Assembly (NCBI GenBank): GCA_947166125.1
Contig: CAMVCW010000003.1
Span: forward strand, 62,001-126,000
Source: an uncultured Candidatus Saccharibacteria bacterium
GTDB lineage: Bacteria; Patescibacteriota; Saccharimonadia; Saccharimonadales; Saccharimonadaceae
Reading direction: 5' to 3'
Length of the DNA: 64,000 bases
The position numbers and the translations under genes are program-made. Shown piece after piece: positions 44,844 through 52,513 of this stretch. The notes beneath the pieces are model-generated. The model saw nothing but the letters and a program-made list of their open reading frames with translations. It was not told the DNA's origin and made no database searches. How positions within the stretch are numbered: the stretch's first letter is position 1; each line of letters begins with the position of its first letter.

Positions 44844-46058
44844 TTAATTTCCCGTCAACCAATTCCAAATTCCTTCAAAGAAGGATGGCTCATTAGACGG
44901 AAACGCATCGCTCGTATTCTGGTCTACCGTAGGCAAATCTTCTGAAGTCTCCGCTCCGTCATAGCTTGGCGAAATTTGTTCCGCCGTCACCAACAAACGA
45001 TACCTAGAAGTCCCCAGCGGCGTACAAGTTACCAACGTAAGTAATGGCTTGTCCGTATCCACCACTAGCGCCGCCACGTTGCTCGGTTCTACTACTTCTT
45101 TCTTCACCACACGATAAGTATACCGCACCGAATTATAGTTTACATATATTAAATCTCCATCGTCTAACCGCTCTAGCCCAGAGAAAATATATTTATACGG
45201 ATTAGAACTATATACATCCCCCGCCGAATGTCCCGTAATCACCAAATTCCCAATTTCTCCAGGATACGCACTCGCACCCGCTATCCTGTAATGCGCCACT
45301 CCATTATTCATTGCGCTCATCACTTCATTTAGCGAAATCCCAAAATGTATCGGCACATCTATATTCAATTTCGGGATAATCAACCGCGGCTCCGCCGACA
45401 CTGTCTGCGTAATCGTCGGATCTATCGCTTCTATCTGCGAAGCTGGTGCATTTCCTGGCGATACATATGCCATAATTGGCGCAAAAATCAACCGATTATA
45501 TTGTAAAAACAATATTAATAACACTACCGACACTCCAGCAAGTACCGGTATCCAATGTCGTCGCCGGCGCGATTTTTTCGCATTCTCTGTTGCTTTTTTA
45601 CGAATTGTTCTTCTTAATCTACTCTTAATATCGTCATCGTTTTCGGAAGAAACGGACGCGTTCCCTTCAGTATCTCCTCCTGCTAACGAAAGCCCTGCCT
45701 TTTTATCACTCTTCATGCTATTGCGCGTCAGCGTTCCTAATATTTCTTCTTCTTCCGCCCTGTTTCTGGCGTCTTTCAAACGCTCTTTTTCTATATAAGT
45801 CCGCGCCGCCTTAGAATAATAATCACTATAATACTTTTGATAATAATCTTGCCACGCCGAATGATACTTCTTCCAAGATTCCGAATTAATTTTCGGTGTT
45901 ACCGGTTCATTTTTTAAGTGAGAATCGTTATTTTCTGGATTTTTCGCTGCTTTTTTTGCCGCATCAGTATAAGCCGCTAGTACCTTTTTCCTAGCGATTT
46001 GTGCGGCCGTCTGCCTCTGTACGTCTCTAGAAGATAGCCCACCTTTTTCTGAATCCAT
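44844..46058 (-). CDS. sortase
   Basis: 404 aa. Transpeptidase that cuts sorting signals and attaches proteins to the wall or to each other. A long charged N-terminal part (about 165 residues) faces the cytoplasm, one helix follows (WIPVLAGVSVVLLILFLQY), then the sortase fold: LIIPKLNIDVPI, His277 in VITGHS, Cys345 in TLVTCTP and Arg in SRYRLLV. TLVTCTP with a downstream TSRYR resembles class D/E enzymes. The cytosolic extension is unusually long. A candidate substrate signal lies in the 59894 protein. Leaderless promoter. Confidence 0.9.
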   Translation of the reverse strand: MDSEKGGLSSRDVQRQTAAQIARKKVLAAYTDAAKKAAKNPENNDSHLKNEPVTPKINSESWKKYHSAWQDYYQKYYSDYYSKAARTYIEKERLKDARNRAEEEEILGTLTRNSMKSDKKAGLSLAGGDTEGNASVSSENDDDIKSRLRRTIRKKATENAKKSRRRRHWIPVLAGVSVVLLILFLQYNRLIFAPIMAYVSPGNAPASQIEAIDPTITQTVSAEPRLIIPKLNIDVPIHFGISLNEVMSAMNNGVAHYRIAGASAYPGEIGNLVITGHSAGDVYSSNPYKYIFSGLERLDDGDLIYVNYNSVRYTYRVVKKEVVEPSNVAALVVDTDKPLLTLVTCTPLGTSRYRLLVTAEQISPSYDGAETSEDLPTVDQNTSDAFPSNEPSFFEGIWNWLTGN

Positions 46059-46064
46059 AATAAA

Positions 46065-46073
46065 ATTATAGCA
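46065..46073 (-). promoter_or_regulatory. leaderless promoter of the sortase gene
   Basis: TGC-TATAAT on the minus strand, six bases before the ATG. Confidence 0.75.
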
Positions 46074-46105
46074 TAATTAGGGAAAATATGTTAAAATAAA
46101 GATAT

Positions 46106-46192
46106 GGGCGAGTGGCGGAACTGGTAGACGCGCTAGACTCAAAATCTTGTGATCGCAAGGTCGTGAGGGTTCAAGTCCCTCCTCGCCCACCA
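46106..46192 (+). tRNA. tRNA-Leu (CAA)
   Basis: Acceptor GGGCGAG/CTCGCCC, anticodon loop CTCAAAA (CAA), long variable arm, T arm GAGGGTTCAAGTCCCTC, CCA encoded. The anticodon stem CTAGA/TCTTG has a T-T mismatch. Promoter TGT-TAAAAT just upstream. Confidence 0.93.
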
Positions 46193-46374
46193 TAGAAAAT
46201 ACAGAGTTTCATGCTCTGTATTTTCTATGATAGACACGAGAAGAGACTTGGGCCCGTAGGGTTCAGACGCCGTAGGAGATGAGTAAAATCCAGAATTAAT
46301 TCTAGATTTTACGAAGCGACGCCCGGCGTAGTGGTTTTGCAAAGCAAAACCACGGTCTCCCTTCTCGCCCACCA
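46193..46374 (+). repeat. palindromic mini-element bounded by the tRNA-Leu 3' end
   Basis: CTCGCCCACCA, the last eleven bases of tRNA-Leu (46182-46192), recurs at 46364-46374 and again at 46450-46460. Inside lie a perfect 14-bp hairpin (TAGAAAATACAGAG and its complement), TAAAATCCAGAATTAATTCTAGATTTTA, and TGGTTTTGCAAAGCAAAACCA. An outer pair CGAGAAG/CTTCTCG encloses the last two. Part of the element (46237-46260) reads as an inverted copy of the tRNA T arm and acceptor end. Confidence 0.65.
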
Positions 46375-46412
46375 TGTTAAGACTACATCTTGGAGGTCAA
46401 GGTATAGTGAAG

Positions 46413-46442
46413 AAAACCCCTGATTTGTCGGGGGCTTTCTTT
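46413..46442 (+). terminator. intrinsic terminator in the tRNA-Leu island
   Basis: ACCCC-TGATTTGTC-GGGGG stem followed by CTTTCTTTT; lies between the second and third copies of the tRNA end. No gene was found upstream of it within the island. Confidence 0.7.
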
Positions 46443-46604
46443 TGCTATTCTCGCCCACCACGCAGAACAAGTCCCAAAGTGGCTTCTTTTAGTTTTAGAT
46501 AATCCTACACTTTTACCAACCCTATTTTTCTTATATAATATATAACAATAAGTTTAATATGCTACGATTTTAGCAAAATTTGAACATCGAAGGAGAATTA
46601 AAGT

Positions 46605-47090
46605 ATGCAATCAGATATTGAAAAACATTTTGCCGTAAGTGGTTTTGTTATGAACCAAGAAAAGACGAAACTATTAATGGTGTATCACAAAAAATTGAAT
46701 ACCTGGGTCATCCCTGGGGGTCATTTAGAGGCTGACGAATATCCAGCAGATGGAGCTATTAGAGAAATTTTTGAAGAAACAAGAGTTAATGCTACAGTAA
46801 TTGATTCCAGCGAATTTGCATTTAAAGGCAATAAAAAGGAATCATCTATTGCTACACCTTACGCCATGCTGAGCGAATTCATACCAGAAAAAGGCGATAA
46901 ACCTGCGCATATCCATATGGATTTTATATTTGTATGTACAGCCGACGAAGAGATTCCTAGAAAACGAGAAACTGAAGTTGCTGATGTGAAATGGATGACT
47001 TGGGAAGAAGTTTTAGAATCAGACATATTTGAATCTATTAAGGAGTTCGCGAGAAAGATGGTAGACGAAAAAAGCAAAAATGTGACGTAA
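46605..47090 (+). CDS. Nudix hydrolase
   Basis: 161 aa. Nudix box at about residues 38-60 (GGHLEADEYPADGAIREIFEE), the metal and diphosphate site of the family; hydrolyses a nucleoside diphosphate linked to X, substrate unknown. Ribosome site GAAGGAGAATTAAAGT and a leader make it unlike the leaderless neighbours; codon use also differs (more AAA, GAA, GAT). It lies just past three repeats of the tRNA-Leu 3' end, so recent acquisition with a tRNA-site element is likely. Confidence 0.88.
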   Translation: MQSDIEKHFAVSGFVMNQEKTKLLMVYHKKLNTWVIPGGHLEADEYPADGAIREIFEETRVNATVIDSSEFAFKGNKKESSIATPYAMLSEFIPEKGDKPAHIHMDFIFVCTADEEIPRKRETEVADVKWMTWEEVLESDIFESIKEFARKMVDEKSKNVT

Positions 47091-47120
47091 CAGAAACATA
47101 TAACCATTTTAGGCCTTTTT

Positions 47121-49100
47121 TTAATTACTACGCATACACCGCACGGAGAACCCGTAGTTCTTACTGCCGTTGTCGCGACCGGCGCTGGCACCATAGAAGC
47201 GCAGGTCGTACGCGTCGCCATTACTGAACCGAGTACTAGACCACCAGTTGCCGTAGCTGCCGACATTGTACTGAGAGCCGGAGCCGAAGTACCCGGTAGT
47301 AGCTAGCATCCCAGGGTTATTCCCGCTATCCCATAGCGTAGCCGCCGTAATATCGTTATATGTAGGTAAAGTCCAGTTTGCTGGGCAGATAGAGCCAAGT
47401 GAAGCATTATCTCGTGTCGTATTAGCGCAAGATGATGAATTGGATACGCCGGTCGTTGGGTTTGCCTTTGCCGCATACCAGTTATAATAATATTCATTAC
47501 CTATATAGCGCATCCTAGCTTCACAATAGCGGTTTTGCGAGCTACTTGTCCAAGTAGTTTGATCTGGCAAGGTAAAAGCACCTTTAACATTAGAAGTAGA
47601 CGAATCCAGAGCTGTACCACCTTCTAGTCTCAGGTTACTCAACATATAACAATAGCTACCAAACTTTGCTACTGTATACGATTTACCATCTCTTTCATCG
47701 GTCACATTCACACCGCCAGGCGTATTTATGTCATTATATACAGGGCAATTAGCTACCGTCAAATCCTTCATCTTCGTATAAGAAGCGGTGCTAGAACTAC
47801 CGTTAGCCGTTAGGGTTTCACTACCGTTTCCTACCGTATATGTAGTAGTAAGCAGTGTAGTGCTTGCCAAAGTCCCCTTAGAAGTATCTCTCGTCCATGG
47901 GGTAGTAGCGTCCAATGTATGGTTAGCTGCTGGCACTACGGTGACAATATATTTAGTTCCCACCACGGCATTCTCAAATTTAGCTTCACCAGTACTGCCA
48001 ACTGCATATTGTGGTGCATACTTATTACTACCATCTGCTACTATTACGGCATCTATATTATTCCCCGCTTTAAAAATGATAGTAGGTATCTCTGCCCACA
48101 TCGCATAAAGCACTAAATCATTCTCACCAGAAATTTGGTCTATCGTATAACTACCACCAGCTGCGTACTGGGTATTAGGACTATCACAGGTACCGCCATC
48201 TGCTACTGCGGTAGTACACCAACCCACAAAATTATAACCACTTCTAGATGGGGCGCTACCTACTGTTACACTAGTATTTACAGTAGTAGTATTTACATTG
48301 CTAGGCATATTGGCTACGGTGTCTTCTGTATTCTTATTGTAAGTTATAGTGTATGGTATCGGATTAGCTACTACTTGTACCACAAATGTGTTTGCGTAGC
48401 TTCCTTTGGGTATTTCTGCATCTACCCTAGCACCTATAGCTATATTGTAGTTATTAGCCGTGTTGGCATTGGCTGCGTCAGTTGTATCCATACTTATGGA
48501 TGTAGTATTGGTAGGAGCCGGGAGATAATTGGTGCTAGTAGTGGTATTTAGATTAGTTACTTTGTATCCCCAAGTATTGTTGTATTGGGTATTATTAGCA
48601 TTGGAGAATTCTTGTTCAGTAATACCGGCACCAGTTACACCTGTTACTGTGCCGATGGAAGATATTCTACCTACGACTGTTTGTTCATTGCCTTCTCCTA
48701 CTGTTTGTATTAGATTAGCTGCGTCTGCACCAGTGCTACTAGCTGCAATGCCTAGTGTATATCCAGCAAAGTAGTTAGTCATCACGCCTACCGTATTAGT
48801 AGTAGTATCAGACTTAGCAAAGGTACCAGTAGGAGAGATTGGTTTAAGATCTAGAGAAATACTATTTGCTATGGATACATTGAGACATGGAGTAGTAGAA
48901 TCTAGGCAGGGGTCTAGAGCAAAAGTAAAATTACTATACATTATCAAATTAATTATTGCGCCAATAACTAAGCCAACCAAACAAAATAAGCGAGGTCGTA
49001 GTGCCAACGGAAGAAGTGAAAAGCCGTTGGCACTAAAACATCGCCTATTACTATAGGATACCGCACCTTTTACTTTGTTTTTTAGTGAAGTAAATTTCAC
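47121..49100 (-). CDS. FISUMP-domain surface protein 3 with a B-repeat-like module
   Basis: 659 aa, GTG start with AAAGGTAGG upstream. Anchor helix near residues 38-60, an N-terminal beta domain (YTLGIAASSTGADAANL..), a Listeria-Bacteroides-type repeat (ITYNKNTEDT .. RSGYNFVGWCTT, about 250-330), then a FISUMP domain (NEYYYNWYAAK, SLGSICPANWTLP, WWSSTRFSN, GFSVRCMRSN). The last 180 bases are GC-richer, with many codons ending in C or T, as in the 33225 gene: a candidate diversified region. Expressed behind structured leader C. Confidence 0.87.
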   Translation of the reverse strand: MKFTSLKNKVKGAVSYSNRRCFSANGFSLLPLALRPRLFCLVGLVIGAIINLIMYSNFTFALDPCLDSTTPCLNVSIANSISLDLKPISPTGTFAKSDTTTNTVGVMTNYFAGYTLGIAASSTGADAANLIQTVGEGNEQTVVGRISSIGTVTGVTGAGITEQEFSNANNTQYNNTWGYKVTNLNTTTSTNYLPAPTNTTSISMDTTDAANANTANNYNIAIGARVDAEIPKGSYANTFVVQVVANPIPYTITYNKNTEDTVANMPSNVNTTTVNTSVTVGSAPSRSGYNFVGWCTTAVADGGTCDSPNTQYAAGGSYTIDQISGENDLVLYAMWAEIPTIIFKAGNNIDAVIVADGSNKYAPQYAVGSTGEAKFENAVVGTKYIVTVVPAANHTLDATTPWTRDTSKGTLASTTLLTTTYTVGNGSETLTANGSSSTASYTKMKDLTVANCPVYNDINTPGGVNVTDERDGKSYTVAKFGSYCYMLSNLRLEGGTALDSSTSNVKGAFTLPDQTTWTSSSQNRYCEARMRYIGNEYYYNWYAAKANPTTGVSNSSSCANTTRDNASLGSICPANWTLPTYNDITAATLWDSGNNPGMLATTGYFGSGSQYNVGSYGNWWSSTRFSNGDAYDLRFYGASAGRDNGSKNYGFSVRCMRSN

Positions 49101-49126
49101 TAGCCTACCTTTCTGTTTTATTTTTC

Positions 49127-49285
49127 CGGTGCCTACCTCCTACAAAAATGGCACCGCAAGGGGTGCTGTATCACAATCACTATTCAAAGTTTAAACTCAC
49201 CTAATGACCTGATGCCTTACGGCGCCATTACCTATCACTAAATGAATCTATTAAAAAACTTTGAATTTAAATTGTAATACAGCAC
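49127..49285 (-). ncRNA. structured leader RNA, copy C
   Basis: Minus-strand -10 TATAAT at 49290-49295. P1 pairs 49256-49285 with 49163-49192 (30 positions, few mismatches). An inner 14-position hairpin (CATTTAGTG with CATTAGGTG, fully paired if wobbles are counted) carries loop GGCGCCGTAAGG (49215-49226). The partner CCTTGCGGTGCC is at 49150-49161, followed by ATTTTT. In the loop the fourth base is G where copies A and B have A; it still pairs by wobble with T. A second GGCACCG lies at 49127-49133, before the ribosome site. Confidence 0.78.
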
Positions 49286-49289
49286 TTCC

Positions 49290-49295
49290 ATTATA
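49290..49295 (-). promoter_or_regulatory. promoter of leader C (-10)
   Basis: TATAAT preceded by GGT; a weak TTGCGG lies 17 bases further up. Differs from the shared TTGTCA..TACAAT promoter of leaders A and B. Confidence 0.65.
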
Positions 49296-49382
49296 ACCTG
49301 CTTATCCCCTCCCCGCAACCCTTGACATTCTCCCAAAACATTACAAAAAAACACCACGCTAAAAACGTAGCATTCTACACTT

Positions 49383-49490
49383 AATTTACCAGAAAAAATC
49401 GCCTAGATGTACATTTTCTCTTTGCGAAGTACTATTATACATAGAGCGAGCAAAGAAAAATGTGCAGATAGGCGATTTTAGCGGTAAATT
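49383..49490. repeat. 108-bp near-perfect inverted repeat downstream of metK
   Basis: Arms AATTTACC/GGTAAATT, AAAATCGCCTA/TAGGCGATTTT and ACATTTTCTCTTTGC/GCAAAGAAAAATGT flank a loop of about 24 bases (49426-49449). The outer arm overlaps the metK stop. It can end transcription from both sides, but the stem of more than 30 bp is much longer than a normal terminator. Confidence 0.8.
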
Positions 49491-50451
49491 ACCTGTCCCA
49501 ATCAAATCCTTCGCCGTAATGCCCCCACCGCGCAGTTTTCTCATAAATTGGCCGCTTCAAATCCAAATATTTTATAATTCCATTCGGCGTAAGATCATAT
49601 CCTTCTATTTCCTCCGCCTTGCCGTCTACTATTACTGTTTTTTCCAAAGGCTCGGCATAACCAATTGCATAAGCTAACCGCACGAGCACTTCATGCGCCT
49701 TGCGTTTTCTTAAATAATCCACCGCAATTCGCCGTGCCATATACGCTGCACTCCTATCCACCTTGGATGGATCTTTGCCGGAATAGCACCCCCCACCTAT
49801 CGCCACCCGCGGCCCATAGTTATCCACTATTAGTTTTCGTCCAGTTAGACCAGTGTCTGCATCAAATCCGCCCTGCTGCCAATCCCCAGCCGGATTAATA
49901 TGTAGTTCTAACTTCCCAGCCAACTTTTCCTTTTCTATAAATTCTCGCACTAATTTCTCTAATTCTTCACGTGGTGCATTTTGAAAACTCGCCACAATAG
50001 AATCAATACTCCCATCTGGCGCTATTGTAATTTGTGTTTTACCATCAAATGGATACTTTTCGTAAATATACTGGTTTAGCCTTCTCGCCAACACTACTTC
50101 GCGCGGTAACATTTCTGGCGTTTCATCACACGCATAACCTATCATTATACCCTGATCACCAGCTCCACCAGTATCCACACCTTGCGCAATTTCTGGCGAT
50201 TGCTTCACAATTTTGGTATGCACCTCTATGTCATCTCCGGCAATTCGTTTTACAATAGCCGGAATATCTACATCCGCCGTAGATGTGATCTCACCAGTTA
50301 CAAACACTACACCGTGCCCACCACAAGCCTCTGCCGCTACGCGCGCATTTGGATCTTTTTCAAAATACGCATCCAGTATCGCATCACTTATTTGGTCACA
50401 TAATTTATCTGGGTGTTTCGGAGAAACGCTCTCCGCAGTTCTATAGAACAT
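49489..50451 (-). CDS. metK: S-adenosylmethionine synthetase, short form
   Basis: 320 aa against 380-400 in most bacteria. Makes SAM from methionine and ATP. Motifs: ESVSPKHPDKLCDQISDA (HPDK), GAGDQGIMIGYA and GGGCYSGKDPSKVDRSAAY. The shortening affects the middle and C-terminal thirds. A SAM riboswitch fills the leader and runs up to the ribosome site (AAAGGAAAG), so translation is likely controlled by SAM. Confidence 0.95.
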   Translation of the reverse strand: MFYRTAESVSPKHPDKLCDQISDAILDAYFEKDPNARVAAEACGGHGVVFVTGEITSTADVDIPAIVKRIAGDDIEVHTKIVKQSPEIAQGVDTGGAGDQGIMIGYACDETPEMLPREVVLARRLNQYIYEKYPFDGKTQITIAPDGSIDSIVASFQNAPREELEKLVREFIEKEKLAGKLELHINPAGDWQQGGFDADTGLTGRKLIVDNYGPRVAIGGGCYSGKDPSKVDRSAAYMARRIAVDYLRKRKAHEVLVRLAYAIGYAEPLEKTVIVDGKAEEIEGYDLTPNGIIKYLDLKRPIYEKTARWGHYGEGFDWDR

Positions 50452-50540
50452 ATCTTTCCTTTCTGGTCGGATTTACCACCTTGGTCTAGCTAGGTTGGTA
50501 GGGGGTCACCAGGCCGTTCCCTCGCCCCTTCTTGATATTA
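50452..50540 (-). promoter_or_regulatory. SAM-I-type (S-box) riboswitch
   Basis: The leader reads, in order: ATCAAGAAGGGG, GAGGGAACGGCC, GGTGACCCCC, CCAACC, AAGGTGGTAAATCCGACCAG. This follows the S-box pattern ATCAAGAG..GAGGGA.TGGCCC..GAAACCC.GGCAACC..GGTGC.AATCC.CAG. The possible closing pair ATATC/GATAT reaches the AT of the start codon, and there is no room for a terminator, so control is probably translational. Promoter TGT-TATAAT at 50557-50565. Confidence 0.85.
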
Positions 50541-50572
50541 AATTGTTAATGTTACGATTATAACACGCTACA

Positions 50573-50581
50573 TGTTAAAAT
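50573..50581 (+). promoter_or_regulatory. leaderless promoter of the 50588 gene
   Basis: TGT-TAAAAT with six bases to the ATG; divergent from the metK promoter. Confidence 0.7.
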
Positions 50582-50587
50582 AAAAAT

Positions 50588-51820
50588 ATGAAAATTGCGA
50601 TTTTTTCAGATTGCTACTTAGACCTCACCGGTGGCATCACTTCTTCCATCAATGCTCAAAAAACTGCTTTAGAAAAAAACGGCCACACCGTCTATATTTT
50701 CAGCACCAGTTATCCCAAAACCCTAGAAGAACGGCAAAAACTTGCCAAGAGTTCAATTTTCCCCGTACCTTCTTGCCGCTGGCTCATTCGTGGCGTCACA
50801 CCCATCTCTCGCCGCCCCAAAATCATTGAAAAATGGCTTCTTCGCGAGCATCCAGAAATCAAAAATTTTGATATATATTATATACATTACGAATCCGGTT
50901 GCTCTATCGCCGGACTCAATCTTGGCAAAAAACTCCACATCCCTACCGTTCAAGTAATGCATGGCCGCGAAGATATGGGAGTTACCAATATTATTCCTTT
51001 TGGATTTCGCACTATTGTAGCCGCACTCCTCAATTGGTTCCACTCTTGGTACATTCCTCATCCCATCAAAATCCACCGCGATGATTACTTAGCCGACACC
51101 ACCGCCAAAGCCAAAATGTGGACCATGATGGTAAACCACGCCAATTATGCCGACTACGTCATTACCCCCTCTCACCATTTCGCCAAAAAACTTACTCATT
51201 ACGGCGTCAAACACAAAATCCAAATCTTTCCCAACGGCTATCCGGATCAAAATTTCCCAACCAACCCTACCGTTAAAAGCCTAAATCCCAGCGAGCCACT
51301 CAAAATCATTTGGCATTCTCGCCTTTCTGGTGAAAAACGCATTATACCGTTTCTGCAAGCCTTAAGCCAAGTTAATGGCAAATACCATTTAGACGTTTAC
51401 GGCGGTGGCGCCGACCTAAAAAGAGCCAAACACTATGTCGCCAAGCATAATTTAAACGTCACCTTCCATGGCAACGCCGAATTTACCACCGTCCAAAATG
51501 CTATTCTAAAATCCCATCTAGACGTATTGGCCTCCTACAATTTCGACAATTACCCCATGATCTTAGTAGAAGCCGAAGCCACCGGCGTACCAGCCTTTAT
51601 TTGCGATCCGGATATGCAAGAAATTGTTCCTAAAGACAGCTATATTTTAAGCGCTGGCCCCACTCCCATCCAAATGGCAAAAGCTTTAAACAATTTACTC
51701 CAGCATCCAGAAATAATCCAACAGATGAGCAAAATTATGTTAAAAAATCGCAACGAAGTGTTAATTTCCAATCGTATTAAAATCTTAGAAAAATACTTTA
51801 GTGATATAATAAACTTATGA
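50588..51820 (+). CDS. GT4-type glycosyltransferase
   Basis: 410 aa, GT-B fold of glycosyltransferase family 4. Start MKIAIFSDCYLDLTGGITSSI is the acceptor-side Gly loop; the C-half shows HSRLSGEKRI, VTFHGNAEF and the donor-binding DNYPMILVEAEATGVPAF. It resembles glycolipid mannosyl- or glucosyltransferases. The following CDP-alcohol phosphatidyltransferase gene overlaps by four bases, suggesting a shared glycophospholipid pathway. Confidence 0.9.
   Translation: MKIAIFSDCYLDLTGGITSSINAQKTALEKNGHTVYIFSTSYPKTLEERQKLAKSSIFPVPSCRWLIRGVTPISRRPKIIEKWLLREHPEIKNFDIYYIHYESGCSIAGLNLGKKLHIPTVQVMHGREDMGVTNIIPFGFRTIVAALLNWFHSWYIPHPIKIHRDDYLADTTAKAKMWTMMVNHANYADYVITPSHHFAKKLTHYGVKHKIQIFPNGYPDQNFPTNPTVKSLNPSEPLKIIWHSRLSGEKRIIPFLQALSQVNGKYHLDVYGGGADLKRAKHYVAKHNLNVTFHGNAEFTTVQNAILKSHLDVLASYNFDNYPMILVEAEATGVPAFICDPDMQEIVPKDSYILSAGPTPIQMAKALNNLLQHPEIIQQMSKIMLKNRNEVLISNRIKILEKYFSDIINL
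51802..51810 (+). promoter_or_regulatory. leaderless promoter inside the end of the GT4 gene
   Basis: TGA-TATAAT formed by the last sense codons of the GT4 gene; six bases to the ATG at 51817. Confidence 0.7.
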
Positions 51821-52467
51821 AATACTTAGCAGATTTACTTACACTATCAAGATTTATTTTAGCACTTGTCATTTTTTATTGCTGTTTTACAAATAGCGGT
51901 TCAGCCGAAGCGGTCTTTCTAATGTTTTTTGCAGCAGTCCTCACCGATGCTTTTGATGGTACTTGCGCCAAGAAATGGCCATTTCCCAAAAATAAAACTC
52001 CGAAATATCGCAAATATGCCGCACTTTACGATATGGTTTCTGATGTTCTCCTTGCCGCCGCTCAGGTTCTCTTTGTCACCCTCAGAATCAATTGGATCGT
52101 TGGCCTCATCGCCATTATTTACTACGTCGTTATTTGCGGTAGCATCGAACTCATCGTTTATGGCAAATTCTTCGGCCATCCAGATAATTGCACCGCTAAT
52201 TCCCTCACCAAAAAGAACTTTCCGCTTGCCAAAAAAATCGTCTTGGCCCGCCGCTACGGCTATACTATATGTCTCGGCATCCTAAATGCCGTTACTCTTT
52301 TTGCCACCAATTGGCCAACTCCAGTTAAATATATCGGTTTCACCGCCGGCTGTTTGACATTTGTTTTCACCTGGTTCTTCCTCCGTCAACGCCGTAAAAA
52401 TATTTCTCGCGACGCCGTAGACATCGAAAAAGAATTAACCGCAAAATCCCAAAAAACCAAAAAATAA
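51817..52467 (+). CDS. CDP-alcohol phosphatidyltransferase family protein
   Basis: 216 aa with about five helices. The family signature is DG-x2-AR-x8-G-x3-D-x3-D. Here DAFDGTCAKKWPFPKNK is followed after a longer stretch by YAALYDMVSDV, so Lys replaces Arg and the spacing is stretched by several residues. Family members join a CDP-linked lipid to an alcohol such as glycerol phosphate or inositol. Either a diverged enzyme with altered substrate or an inactive relative. It can be made both from the GT4 mRNA and from its own leaderless promoter. Confidence 0.75.
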   Translation: MKYLADLLTLSRFILALVIFYCCFTNSGSAEAVFLMFFAAVLTDAFDGTCAKKWPFPKNKTPKYRKYAALYDMVSDVLLAAAQVLFVTLRINWIVGLIAIIYYVVICGSIELIVYGKFFGHPDNCTANSLTKKNFPLAKKIVLARRYGYTICLGILNAVTLFATNWPTPVKYIGFTAGCLTFVFTWFFLRQRRKNISRDAVDIEKELTAKSQKTKK

Positions 52468-52469
52468 TC

Positions 52470-52497
52470 AAAAAACGGGACTTAGTCCCGTCTTTTT
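52470..52497 (+). terminator. intrinsic terminator
   Basis: CGGGAC-TTA-GTCCCG stem flanked by A and T runs; bidirectional between 51817 and the DUF2207 gene. Confidence 0.85.
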
Positions 52498-52513
52498 CTA
52501 GGCTGCGCCTATT

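Noticed and set aside
46139-46375. 78-aa minus-strand ORF ending in WWARRDLNPHDL-type sequence
   Set aside because: It is the antisense of tRNA-Leu, a well-known kind of false gene; its other half lies in the palindrome cluster.
48135-48551. 138-aa ORF opposite FISUMP gene 3
   Set aside because: Antisense of a repeat-rich surface gene; composition is an artefact of Thr/Asn/Ser codons.
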